The translations under genes and the position numbers were made by a program. A DNA stretch of 64,000 nt from Dipylidium caninum (taxonomy: Eukaryota; Platyhelminthes; Cestoda; Cyclophyllidea; Dipylidiidae), in the NCBI GenBank assembly GCA_017562135.1, contig QEYB01000715.1, positions 1,199,083-1,263,082 of the forward strand, in the 5' to 3' direction. The notes under the pieces were generated by a model that saw only the letters and a list, made by a program, of their open reading frames with translations, was not told where the DNA came from and made no database searches. Positions 35,901-47,305 of this stretch are shown one piece after another. Every line of letters starts with the position of its first letter. The stretch's first letter is position 1.

Positions 35901-37038
35901 TTTTCCTTCCTTGCTGAGTGGCATACTTCAGATGGATATTTTTGGAGAATGATTGGTTGGCTTATTCATTTGTATAGTGATTCATGCATTTTTGCTGGAA
36001 AATGACGCAATAAGGTTGAGCAGAGGCGTGCATTTCAGTTTTCGGATGTCGTGACTACTCTATTTCTTTTTTCTTACAGATCTAACTCCTCTTCAATATC
36101 ATCTTACTCCACGTGTTCGGGGTATAGAACTCCTTCTAAATAATATGAATTCACACCTACACGCTGTTTATGACGTGACAGTGGTCTTCGCTGACGACCG
36201 AGGCAGCTGCTTGGACAAAAACAAACCCATGCCCGGTTTGCTCTGTAGGTGGTAACTTTTTATTTGGCACTTTGCAAGGAACATATTTATAACAGATTCT
36301 TTTCCCATCATACTCAAACTTTGTATTCATATTCATATCTTCCCCTTTACCTAAAATACTTAAAATTGCTGTGTTCACAGTTCACTTATTGATTCAGTAT
36401 TTGGAGTTATATTCTTTCCTATTCATCCAAAAGCGTACCTGACGAAAACTCGCACGTTGCACGTTCACCTTCAGCGTTGTCCTATCGCCGACGTCCCGCA
36501 AGATCATGAAACCCTCCGTTCTTGGTTATCCTCTCGCTTTGTTCTCAAGGACAAGTAAGTTATCATTTTTTACATGTAGACTGTATGGTTTGCATACCAT
36601 TGTGAGCTTTAGTGAGGATCTAACTTTAGTAAATTTTTTTGACTACTTTTTTAATGGCAGCTTGAGTCCATTGATAAGTTCTGTTTCCATCACTAGACTA
36701 TTTAACCTTTTTCCAATTACTACGAAAGTAATTCTTAACACTTGGTTCTGTTTAGATTATTTTCCGATCTAGAGAACATAAGGAAGACTAAATCAAGGCA
36801 GCCTAATGTGGATGAGGTCAGATCTGTTTTCCTTAAGAACCTTTCAGTGAGCAAGGTGCCAAATGGTTTTGAAGAGTTACCTCGTTTGCGTCGTCGTTGG
36901 CTTTTTACCGCCTTCATCTGTCTGGTCTCGGTCACCGCTCTGCTTCTTTTTGTACACTCATGGTTGCGATACGTTTACTTTGGCAGCGTGATCGGCGCAA
37001 CCGTCTTCGGAATTCCCTACGTCTGGCTGACAGTTTAG
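32919..37038 (+). CDS. AGPAT5: AGPAT5-type lysophospholipid acyltransferase with an altered block III motif
   Basis: Eight exons: 32919-33110, 33146-33221, 33258-33373, 33606-33692, 34110-34200, 36080-36244, 36398-36554, 36756-37038. They join in frame to 388 residues. A hydrophobic N-terminal anchor (about residues 1-35) is followed by FDDKLFSWYQ and acyltransferase block I, NHQSTVDW, at residues 85-92. The C-terminal part (YDVTVVF, DVPQDHETLRSWL) and the C-terminal hydrophobic segments fit the AGPAT5/LCLAT branch. This enzyme acylates lysophosphatidic acid to phosphatidic acid at ER or mitochondrial membranes. Block III, normally PEGTR, reads YPEVDRFNP (residues 163-171), so acyl-acceptor binding may be changed. 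Intron 5 is 1.9 kb, long for this cluster. ATG 32919 is preceded by TTTCAAAG, which could be a splice acceptor. Confidence 0.9.
34799..34834. repeat. 18-bp tandem duplication in AGPAT5 intron 5
   Basis: The unit TTATTTAATTCAACATGT occurs twice in tandem with no mismatch, in the long intron between exons 5 and 6. Confidence 0.85.
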
Positions 37039-37322
37039 CTAGGACACGACTTTTATGCGGGACGTGTTCATGTTAGTGTTGATTAAAACTTACAAAATTC
37101 TCGATAAACGTTACGTGGAATCTGTACTTTAGTTGGATGATGCGATGACATTACATCAAGATGTCTTCATGATTCTCCCTGCGTGCGCTGTACGTGTTGG
37201 AGGGCTACATTTAGCCACAAATCTCATTTTCTTCTGAAAAAGACAAAAGGCCTATTTGTAACTCGTGGTAGGGGTTTGTGCTGTTTGGGTGTGTGTGTGG
37301 AGGGGATTGGTTTGGCGCTAAA

Positions 37323-38709
37323 ATGGGCGAAAGAGGGGAGACGCAGGTGATACGCTGTTAAGTTCCCGGATGAGTTAATGATTATGCGTGGTCACGTATG
37401 AGAGATAACCACCATCTCAAAGCACTGTAAAAATATCGTAGTCGAACTAAAACAAACAAGTTTGTTTAACTATACCGAAATGTGGGAAGCTGTATGAATT
37501 TCGCAGTGTACAACATGGTCTCGGCGGGAAGAGGGTGACATAGCTTGCCTGTCTCCTGAGAAGCTTATAGCCAAAGGCAGGCGAGAATTAATCTGTTCCC
37601 AAATACCAAATGCCGTTGAATGTTTCCAGACGGCATGTCAATTGCTGTAAGTTCGCTTAGTGTACTTTAGTTGATGTGATTAAAGAGCTGACAAAAAGGG
37701 TGACTTGCACGACGATTTAGCACTTCCTAATTTGTTATACGGGACAGCTTTGTTGGAGCTATCTAGACTGGAAAATCAATTTCTGGGGGGAAATGTAGAC
37801 AAAAATACCTCTTCGGGAGAGTGTTCAGGTAAGCGCTCTATGCTTATTATTTGAGAAAGAAAATGACGTTGAACAGGGCATGATTTGTGAAGAAAAAGAC
37901 AGTGAATGTAACAATGGCAAAGGAAGGCCGGGGGGCTTTAGTGCGCCGGAGACTCACACTCAAAAATGTGTACCAACGCCTGAGCAGACCGAAGAGGTGT
38001 TTTTCGTCCTTCCATTGTAATTTTTAGGCAAATGAAGAAGAAGAAACGAATGTAACAGAATACGAAGATATATCCACCCTTCAATTAGCTTGGGAGGTGG
38101 TTGAGGTTGCAAGAAGGCTGTTTATGAGGCATGAAGATGCTGAACACCAACTGAAAGTTTCCGATTGCCTAGAGAAGCTTGCAGAAATAGGGCAAGAGAT
38201 TGGCAATTACGACCAAGCCATTTCTGACTTAATGGTACTTTTCGAAATTTTTTAAGTTTTCGCAGGAGTGTTTAAATCTTCGTACTAAATATGCACCATC
38301 AAATAGTCGTCTAATAGCGGAGAGCCATTTTCAATTGGCCTTGGCCTATGCCCAAGTGGGAAATTCGACGTGTTCATGTGCATCCTTTCGGGACTCGTTA
38401 GCATGTTTGGAAAGGTGTAAGTGCCAACTAGAATCGAAGTTCAGAGCACTGAAAGAAAATGAATGTGATGATAATGAAGTTACTCAAGTCGAAGTGCAAA
38501 TAAAGGAAGTTTCAGAGCTGATAAATGAAGTGTCTCAACGTCAAAAAGAATTTCCTCAGCCTTTGCAAATGGTTGGAAAACTACAAAAATGTCCCACGAG
38601 TGAAGATATCCCTGTGGATGATATTAGTCATTTGGTAAAGAGGAAAAGACCGCTGGATGAAGGTCAGCTGCTGGAGAAAAAGGCGAGGACTGAAGGTGAC
38701 GTTCCGTAG
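37323..38709 (+). CDS. NASP: NASP/Sim3-type TPR histone H3-H4 chaperone
   Basis: Six exons: 37323-37346, 37507-37646, 37671-37828, 37860-37996, 38028-38234, 38266-38709. They join in frame to 369 residues. TPR segments match NASP: IPNAVECFQTACQLL, LLYGTALLELSRLEN, STLQLAWEVVEVARRLF, IGNYDQAISDLM and SRLIAESHFQLALAYAQ. An acidic insertion interrupts the second TPR region, as is typical of the family. The C-terminus carries DDISHLVKRKRP, the conserved SHNi-TPR tail with a nuclear signal. NASP keeps a soluble pool of H3-H4 and works alongside ASF1, whose gene lies 5 kb upstream. Two introns are 31 bp. The eight-codon first exon (MGERGETQ) is the least certain part. The gene starts 285 bp after the AGPAT5 stop codon. 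Confidence 0.88.
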
Positions 38710-39079
38710 TCTGTGAATCGGTTCTTGTTCTACTTTCTATTGGCATTTTTGTATACTATGTAGTGAGACGTGTTGACGTCCTGTGTATTTTTATATGTTG
38801 ATTAATAAGTGAATATGCTCCATTGGGTGTTTCTTTTAATGGGTTGGGTCTGTTCGCCCCCGTTTCGTGTGGGTCACCTGGTGGTAAACATTATTTTCTG
38901 GATAGTTGATGGTCTGGATTTTTGTGCCTTCACCGAGTCAGTTTTGAGTGGTTTCTCGTGGAAATTGTGCTCTCGGCGCTAGGGTGCGTGTGTGGTCATT
39001 TTTTTGTTTAGAATTTGGCGGCTCAGATCCTCGCAAAATCACTCCTTTTGTACTTCTTATGATTGGCCAACTTCTCTAG

Positions 39080-40404
39080 GTCACTAATGTGAACAAATGG
39101 TCCTCTGCACAGTTTAGCCTTGTGGCGCCATACAGAGCCTGTCCGGGGTGTTACCATGACGTACAGAGTCCCTACTATCCGGATTTGTATAGTGCAAATT
39201 TGCTTCTTGATATGTATTTATTTTTTTTGTTCCCCTGCCCTTTGGTAATAACTGTGATATATGTCGCGGTGCTTTGAACAAGTATCGTTCTTCGTTTCAT
39301 GAAATTAATGCTGAAACAAGTCTTGGAGGCGGTAACACTGCTTGGGAAGAAAAGTTCATCGGCAGATATGCATTTAGTGAGCTACATGCTCTGGAAACTC
39401 TAGAAAAGGCCTTGGAAAGTCTTAGCAGTGATGAGGCCCTTTTAATTTCTGACATTGAACATGATATCGAAAAGTTCTGGTCTGCTAACCTGAAGCCTGG
39501 CCATTCTGAATTGGATGATATCGTTGATTTCTTTTGCGTCGAAAAATTGCGATTATGCTGTCCTTGGAAGAAATATGGTTTTAATTGCTCGGATTGTGAG
39601 TTATGCAATATTGAAAATGGTCATTGCGATGGTAACGGCACCCGGACCGGAACTGGAAAGTGTCAATGTCGGATTGGGTTTGCCGGCGATTCGTGTGATC
39701 TTTGCGATCAACTTACTCACTTTGAATCTTATTCTGAAACAAAGGGCCTTATTTGCATTCCATGTCATGCGTCATGCGCTGGTGGTTGCTTAGATGCGAC
39801 CCCTGCCTCTTGTGTTTCTTGTGCTGAGGGATTTATCTCCATCGAAAAAAACGGCCTTAAAGTGTGTGAAGATGTCGATGAATGCAAAGATGGAAATTCG
39901 TTTTGCAGTCTAGGGACGTACTGTAACAACACAAAAGGTTCATTTTCTTGTATAAACTGTCCGATTGGATGTGCGTCATGTGAAAATTCATCCAAATGTC
40001 TGTCTTGTTCATCCGGCTACTCTTTATTGGGTGGAAGATGTGTGGATGTCGACGAGTGCTCTGCGTTCAATGTGTGTTCTGGACCTCATCAACGCTGCAT
40101 AAACCGGCCCGGATCGTTTCGTTGTGTGTGTACAAAAGGCTACCAATTAATTAAAGGTGAATGTGTGGCTAAATCATTATCGCGTGAAACTCGACATCGC
40201 CATTCTAACAACAACTGGAGTTCTCGAAAGACAAAACTTTTATTGGGGGAGTTTTCGAAACTCCTCTTTATTTTGTTTTCTTCCGGTCTATCCTTGTACT
40301 TGTTTTCGACTCATTTGATTATTTGTGCGTCTATTGCTGCGTTTACCATTGGTTTCATTTACTATCAAGCTAATGTACTCGACACTGTTTATTTGACCAT
40401 GTAA
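39080..40404 (+). CDS. CRELD: CRELD, cysteine-rich EGF-domain protein of the ER (5' end incomplete)
   Basis: The main exon (39289-40404) encodes the family hallmarks in order: GGGNTAWEEKFIGRY (WE domain), an EGF-like region (GHCDGNGTRTGTGKCQC), two furin-like cysteine repeats, and calcium-binding EGF modules starting DVDECKDGNSFC and DVDECSAFNVC. Hydrophobic segments near the C-terminus suggest the membrane-anchored CRELD1 form. An upstream segment, 39080-39162, supplies the N-terminal CxxC motif (RACPGCYHD) and joins in phase through a donor at 39163 and an acceptor at 39288. The signal-peptide exon and start codon were not found, so the true 5' end lies upstream. CRELD proteins act in the ER; C. 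elegans CRLD-1 assists acetylcholine receptor assembly. Confidence 0.85.
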
Positions 40405-41272
40405 TTTTCCCACCTTTTTATGTAAGTAGCGAAATGCAACCCATATTTAGTTCCTTGTCTATTGCTTTACATGTCACCGGTTTCTCTTTGGCATATCAGC
40501 TAATTATTCTAATCTTCTATCTCTTTTCATTTATTCACAGAACCTCTTCTTTCCACCCGGGTTTGAGTATCGTACAATATTTTTTTCTACTACGGAATGA
40601 GAATGAAGTCGATGTCAGTGCCTTATATTTTAACCTTTTAACCTGGACTTGAAAATGTTCTCGGTGTACGCATCCCTTGGTTGAATCCTCACTCTCGTTG
40701 TGCAATGACATTATAATAAGATGATGGCGCACTACATCAACTTGATAACGATTTAGAAAGAACAGTCAAAATGAGTCGAACGCTTCCTTTGACCCACGCA
40801 GCAGAAAAGTAAACTGATGCAAACTAACCTTCTAGGCATGTGACTTGGGCTCACATTTGAGGTAGCCATTGGCATCGCCTATGTTTTCACTGCTGGCAAA
40901 ATATGATCAAACCTCGGTGAAACCCAGCATGCTCAACCAAAAAACCCGACCAAATTCCCAAGAATCTATCAGCATCGGTACTCCCTTTCCTAGTGGCCCA
41001 ATTAATGCTACTAATGATACCACGAGATAGTCATCCAGTCACTGCTTCTTTTAGAACGCCCTCTGGGTTAAAACGTTTTAGCTTTCCAGAATCTCGCCAG
41101 TTTTCTCGATTCCATACAACATCTCTCGGCGACAGCTAAGAATCTCTAAATGAGTACACCAATGTAAGACTGCATCATTACTCTTCTTAGGCGTAGGAAA
41201 ATCAGTAAACTGACCTAGCAGAAATAAAACATTTAAAAATGCGAAAAGAGTTTCATGCGATTATCATTCATT
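40405..41272. other. Intergenic, between convergent CRELD and MRT4 genes
   Basis: Holds the 3' UTRs of CRELD (+) and MRT4 (-). The short open frame at 40434-40652 is hydrophobic and T-rich, with no family resemblance. No other feature was recognised. Confidence 0.5.
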
Positions 41273-42320
41273 TTAATTTTCAATAGGTTCAGAAATGAAT
41301 AGGTGTGTTCCATCATCCATTGTCTGGCACGTAACAAGAACTTTAGGATAGAGAGAAGTTATTACATTGCATGCATCTTTGACAGACACATCCTCCACAC
41401 TCCCGTCTTCTGCACTCCACCGTGCTACAATGTTCACACGAAATTCTGATGTCTGAATTTCGAAATGTTTCTAAAATATTAGAAGGATAGGATGTACATT
41501 TCTCAACAGAGCTCAGGACCAGTATGGTGTATGCCGTTACCAGGATTCTACATTGCTCCGGTGTAAGAGTCTGGCCCAGGCAGCAAACGGTGTGATCGGA
41601 TTCAAGAGTAATGATCCCTTTAACAAGCTTGACTGGCAAACCTAGTTGTCGAAGTGGTGGTTCCATAGTGTGCGGGAACTTCGGTACAGAACCGGCTCCC
41701 AAAATTATCTATGTGAAAAGTAGAGAAGAAAACGGCGTTGAAGTCCCGTAAGGCAGCGAATCGATAAAGTGCCAACCTACAGTCTGTGTAGCAATACTGC
41801 CCGCTCTTGCGTAATCGAGACTTCTGAATTGATTGAAAATCGCACGAAGTTCGTCAATTTCTTTATTGCTGAAGAAAAGGGCACACTGTCCCTTAATGTA
41901 CTTATTAAGTTTTCGTAACCCCTTTTTTAACTGAGTGGTTTTGTCTAACCCGAGAGCAATTTTTATAACCTTGTTCTTTCCAAATAGGAAAACACTATCC
42001 AATAACTCTTGACGAAGTTCTGTAAGTCTAGCGTTCCGCGAATTTTCGAAGGTAAGTACGTAGATATAATTGTAATTAAAGACGAGTGAACGGACCTAAG
42101 AGATAAGAATAAGTAAAGGATTTAACAAAACAAACTAAGGCATGTCAAAACCAAAGTAAAGTATAATGATGCCAAAAATGGCAAGGAAGGAAAACTAGAC
42201 CTTGTCGACTAATGCATTTTTCTTGTTAGGTTTTTTCGAAGTTTTCGTCAGTGAAACTACAATTAAGTGATACTGAAATAAAAGGAACATACTTTTCTTG
42301 TCGCGTTTTGAGAGCGGCAT
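41273..42320 (-). CDS. MRTO4: MRT4, ribosome assembly factor (60S, uL10 placeholder)
   Basis: Five exons on the minus strand: 42320-42293, 42256-42201, 42095-41781, 41708-41541, 41470-41273. They join in frame to 254 residues. It starts MPLSKRDKKISLTKTSKK, the usual basic N-terminus. The uL10-like fold follows: YIYVLTFENSRNARLTELR, LFGKNKVIKIALGLD and RSLDYARAGSIATQT. Then come PHTMEPPLRQLGLPVKL and LTPEQCRIL, as in MRTO4. Mrt4 binds 25S/28S rRNA in the pre-60S particle where uL10 (P0) will later sit, and is removed in late maturation. The gene is head-to-head with the SHG1/BOD1-domain gene. Confidence 0.92.
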
Positions 42321-43726
42321 AGATTCCCTGATGACGTGCCCTAGGGCAATTTAAAGCCACAAAAAACTATGAAGTGGAGAACATCAACAGGAATACACAA
42401 TGATAACTTTTTGGAATAAAGCATTCAACGTTGTGTAGGATATTACAAACAATCAGGTACAGAAATCTTAGTTTGAGCTCATACTAACAAACTCATGTAA
42501 AGCAAGCATCGTACACCAAACAATTCCACGTATGAAAATAGGTTTAGACTGCGCTCATGTCTAGGAATAAAAGTATTCAAAGCAAATGTGATTCTAAAAA
42601 TTTTATGCAGGAAAGTAATGTTTGGAGCTACAGAATTTGTTGTTCAAATCGTTGACTTTCAAGTCCGGGTGAAAAATTAAGAGATTCTAATCAGCAAATA
42701 TGGTTCGGAGCCTCCATTAGAAGGCATGCGATAAAAGCGCGGAGCAGCGCGACCTACCTTCGAAAAGTGGGGGCTTTGGGACAACGTTATAAGCATTCTG
42801 GTTTAGTGATACGTATGTAACACAGGATTAGTGGTTCTCTGAAATGTGTAGAATAAAAGAAATAATCTAAGATATCTAATTAATGCCCTTGCTGCAATCC
42901 AATGCTAAAAATATTTTACGTCCTTTTGACTAATAAAAGTTAAGGCTTGTTAAAAGGTGCACATTTGCGCTAACTCTTCATACGTTGCGTGTAACGTTTA
43001 ATGCAAATCTATTTGATACAAAACCGAATTTTTCGAAAATTGTGTGCTCCAACATTCTCTTCAGCACAAAGTAGAGAGATGAGAATTATCCAAATAGGAG
43101 CAGATGCACTTTGTTGTCTTTGATAATTCAACATGGCTCTGGGAAGTCACAGTCTCATGATAAAATGCCTTCTATGAATTCCGTTATGTTCACTTTTTCT
43201 CGTCCATCGTTCCCTACTTTCCTCCAGGGTTCGACTGAGAAAATGTGTATTGCGGTTAAATCCATAGCTTTTGATTTCGTAAATTGCCAGAATTTGCAAC
43301 ATACATAATTTATTTATGAAAGCCCCAATGTTTGAAAAATCTTTGTATATTTGACTCTCGTCGTTTGTGATACCTCGATAATAATCGAAGTTTGTAGGCT
43401 CTTATTTTGTGATTGGTCTTCTGCATCACTCAATAGTACATGACCCACAAGCACACTGTACGCAAGTCATACCCGTAATTTAGCATCCTTACATGAGTCT
43501 TTCATAGCGCCTTTTGCGTGGTTATACCTGTTATTGTATTCTTTGTCTTACCTTGGTGATTTTACCACGTTTATGCTTTTTAAATCAAGGCCAATGAAGA
43601 TAAAGAGAGCTTTACGTACGACCCGTCTCTGGGCTTTTCTAAATATCAATCCAAGCGTTTGTTGTATGCGTTATTGAAGACATCCGACCTTTTGCTTAAG
43701 CTTTTAGACGCTTTTGTGGAGCGACT
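42321..43726. other. Intergenic region between divergent MRT4 and SHG1/BOD1 genes
   Basis: 1.4 kb of AT-rich DNA with no recognised exon. It should contain the promoters of both flanking genes. An upstream noncoding exon of the right-hand gene is possible but not visible. Confidence 0.45.
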
Positions 43727-46644
43727 ATGAAGGAGTCATCTATTCCATGCTACCCGACCTCTGATATGCTAGTAACAAAGTTGAAAACGCAAGGCTTCTT
43801 TGATAAAGTTCGTAAAATGTGTTTGGAGAACGTCGAAAACAATTCTGACTATGTTTACGTTAAACACAATGTCGTGGATAAGATCGTTTCCAAGTTTCTT
43901 GCGAATAAATTCACAAATTCCAATAAATTAGAATTACGCGACCAGCTACGACGCAGACTTCAAAACGATGCCTCCTTCCAGCGCAGCCTCCGTCAGATGT
44001 CGGGTCTACTTCTTGCTACTCAAGCCTCTCCTGAATCTCTTGCTCCTTCTATTAATCAGGTTGCCTGTGAGGCTCTCAATGTGGAATATCACGAGTGGCT
44101 GAGAATGAGCCAAAAACACCAAAATTGTAAATCGGCCCCTGATGAATCCGGTTCCTTAGTAGAACATACGGGTAATTCTGCTCCCCTCTTGCCGAATCCA
44201 TCTCTGCTTCCAGTTATTGAAGAACCTCTTCTTCCTACATCTGCTGTTACCCAAGATCTCCAATCCTCTGTCGTCCTCCCAGAAAACCGTGAACTTTTGC
44301 CAGACGAAAATGATGTGGAGATGGAAGTGGATGATGGAGGAGATGAAATGGAAGTTGGTCCGTCTAGTTCCTCACACTCACAAATTTTTGGTTAGTTAGG
44401 CCAATTGCTATCTTTTCTCCAATTTTTCTTACTATTTACTCAAATAAATTATAGCAACAAAATTAGAGTATAATTATATAGTCTCTATAGTACTGAATTT
44501 TCATGTCAATCCATTGTTATTCTCGGCATGCATATGAGTTGAGCAAATTTGTTAAGAAAATGAATAATTTTGTCGTTGTGTAGTCGTTTCATATGTTTAT
44601 CCCAATGGTATTGAAATTGCTTATGTTTCTTTGGTATGGTTTCGAAATATTGAATTTACTACAATTTTTTCCGACGACATTCTCAATCCTGTATTTTCTT
44701 TTTTCAGAGTCAGCAGACTCCAACATAGGCGCGAATATCTCTCAAACGCAATGTACTTCAAAATATCCTTCTACAAACTCCAATGTTTCTGAAAATATAC
44801 CATGTAACGATATTGGTCTAACAGCTTCATCATATGAGAATAAGTCCGGACTATCAGTTTCACCAGCATTCATGACAAATTCGAGTTCTTTCTCCCGGAA
44901 GATTTCTGTCGCTGCCGCTGCTGGATGGACGACAGTGATGACTGCTGAGCACCTCGATGCCGTTTCGGATAATGAAATGACGGGCGGGTACTCTCCACTG
45001 CGCCGTCGAATGTCTTTGACTGGTAATTCGGCCAAGCATAGCTCACCTCCGGCGCGTTCATCTTATAAGCCCAATTTCGAGGGGGCGCCTTCAACTCTGC
45101 TTGAAAAAAGACGTATGCCTCCGTCACCGCCCCGCAATAGAAGTCGGGTCCAAAACTACGGTAGCACGTTCCTCTATATTAAGGAAGTTTTGTCTTTTTA
45201 GGTAGCAGTAGTCGACATGGTGATAACTCTATTAAGTGTGACTCTCAGCGTCACGATAGAGATAGATATTATGATAAAAAACAGCGCAGGGATAATAATT
45301 CTTATCGGTATCGGGAATCCAGCCGGTATCGTAAAGATGATGATCGTCATGGTAACTCGTCCTTTGGTCGATGTGCTTACGCTTCACAAGTAAGTTCGTG
45401 GTCTTCTACATATTCGGTCATGACACGCTGATTATTTGGCTTTGGATCTCACCTAGCTTCACTCCACCGGTGAAAGCCGAAGCGGCTACAGTCGACGCAA
45501 CCGCTACACATCCTCTACTCATTCACGCTCCTGTTCGAAGGGCTTGTCGCGCTCGCAGTCACCTGTTCCAGCTCGGCGTCACAGGCAGGCGTCACCTCAT
45601 TCTACTCACACTCCGGATGTTCATATTTCCCATTCTCATCTACATCGTAGGCCCGATCCACCACGAGGTCAGTTTGGTTGGGGAATTTTACTTCCGTGGC
45701 GTCATAGATATCCGTGGATTATAAAGTTGCGCATAAACTGTTTTAACCTATTTTTGTCGCCGAATATTTCACTTTCTTTAGTCCTGAAAGTTACCGCAGT
45801 TGTCTCTTCATGATTTGCAGACAACCTAAACGCTGTGTTGGCGTCTTTTACCGACTTGTTTTGCCTTTTTGGTTCTCATGTCTATCTGTTGCAAGTATTT
45901 ATGTCCCTTTAGTACCCCCACATTAGTGCTGTGGTTCGTTCAGTTAAAAGAGAATTTTGGTATGTGATAAACTAGTATTTACTTTTAACTATACGGATTC
46001 TAAAATGACTTGCCCGACTTTTTTTTCTCTAATAACTTCCCCCTCAGCGCTTTACCTATTGTAATGTTTTAAGCCTTGCATTCTGGTTATTTTTAACAAA
46101 CCCACGTTGATAAAACTTGTCCGAAAATTTCATTTTCTTTGAAAATTGGCCTAATGATTATTACATCTTGCTATGTCCTTGTAAACCTATGGCAGTGTGA
46201 AACTTTTGAGCAATTATTACCTCTCCTTCATAATCATTATTATGAATCGTAGTTGTTCCTTAATGATGTATTTCATGTTGAAAGTTTTATTGTATATCCT
46301 CAACTCTACTTTTTGCCCACTGTCTAGCTTATTTTCATCTTTATCTGGCGAAATAATCCCTTTTTCTTTTCACAGTTCGTCGAGATTCTCCACATTCACA
46401 CGAATACGAACAGCACCATCGAGAGAGAGAAAGGCGCTCCTGCCAACGGCCTGACTCGAGTAGTTCTTATTTGTCGCCTGCAGTTGGGGTGGGACATCTC
46501 GTTCACCAACACCCCCATCGACCCCATCCCTCGCCCTTGTCTTCAGCGCCTTCCCCCTCTCTCTTCACCTCTCGCCGCAGTAATTCCTCAACTCCTCTGG
46601 CCACATCCCGCGCTCCGGGTTATCCATTCCATATCTGTCAATAA
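43727..46644 (+). CDS. SHG1/BOD1-domain protein with arginine/serine/histidine-rich C-terminus
   Basis: Five exons: 43727-44390, 44708-45160, 45202-45389, 45457-45667, 46376-46644. They join in frame to 594 residues. Residues about 12-120 form an SHG1/BOD1 domain (DMLVTKLKTQGFFDKVRKMC, VVDKIVSKFL, LRDQLRRRLQ). An acidic stretch follows (ENDVEMEVDDGGDEMEVG), then a serine-rich part and a long region rich in R, S, H, D and Y with RS dipeptides. The domain occurs in yeast Shg1 (COMPASS), BOD1 (a PP2A-B56 inhibitor at kinetochores) and BOD1L1 (replication-fork protection, H3K4 methylation). The large size and basic tail favour a BOD1L1/SETD1-associated role over small BOD1, but this is inference. 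Confidence 0.82.
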
Positions 46645-47305
46645 TGCTTTATAAGACAGTAGAAGCATCTACTCATTTTTGGTGTGGGTCTATGCTGGAG
46701 ACGCCATCCTTTGTTATGAACTGATGTGAAGACCTAAGTCTTTAAAAAAATTTATACGTAATTTAAGTGTCTAGACAGTCGTTGGATCAGACTTTAGCTA
46801 TTTTCTAGTCAGATACTTCGAGATTCGAAATTCTATAGTTTGGATGTCATCATTACAACTGTTGACACCATAAGCAAGTGAATCGAAATGGGAGTATTTG
46901 CCGAGCCAGGACGTTGACTCCCTCATGTATGTATAAATGATCCGAATTAGTGATGCAAAGCATAATTGTGATGAGTTAGTGTACGTGGCTGTGGTTGCTG
47001 CCCCCTTGGCTCGGCGAACACAAGTGAACATATGGGCAAATAGATGGGACAGTGTGAGTGTAGTGCAGGGGGGAGGGGGGGGGCGGAAGCGAGCTCCGAA
47101 GCCTGGTGACGAGCCGATAAGCCGCCTTTCCTGTGCTGACTCCGAATAAAAAACTCCGAGGCCGTCATTCGCGTGTCACGGACAAATCTCGGCGCAGACA
47201 TCTCCACACGGACAGGTAAGGTCGTGCGCTCTGAAGCGGTTGATTATCGAAAAATTTGAATTAATTAATGACATGAAATAAAAACCACAACAGAACCAGC
47301 ATCGA
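46645..47305. other. Intergenic, with a G-rich tract before the orphan membrane protein
   Basis: Contains the 3' end of the SHG1/BOD1 gene and the upstream region of the gene at 47306. A G-rich run (GGGGGGAGGGGGGGGG) lies at 47068-47083. A GTAAGG donor-like site occurs near 47217, so a short noncoding 5' exon is possible. Confidence 0.45.

Noticed and set aside
41343..41702. A minus-strand frame ending in a cysteine-rich tail, suggestive of a zinc-binding protein
   Set aside because: The tail is read-through past the donor at 41540. Correct splicing to 41470 gives the MRT4 C-terminus in another frame.
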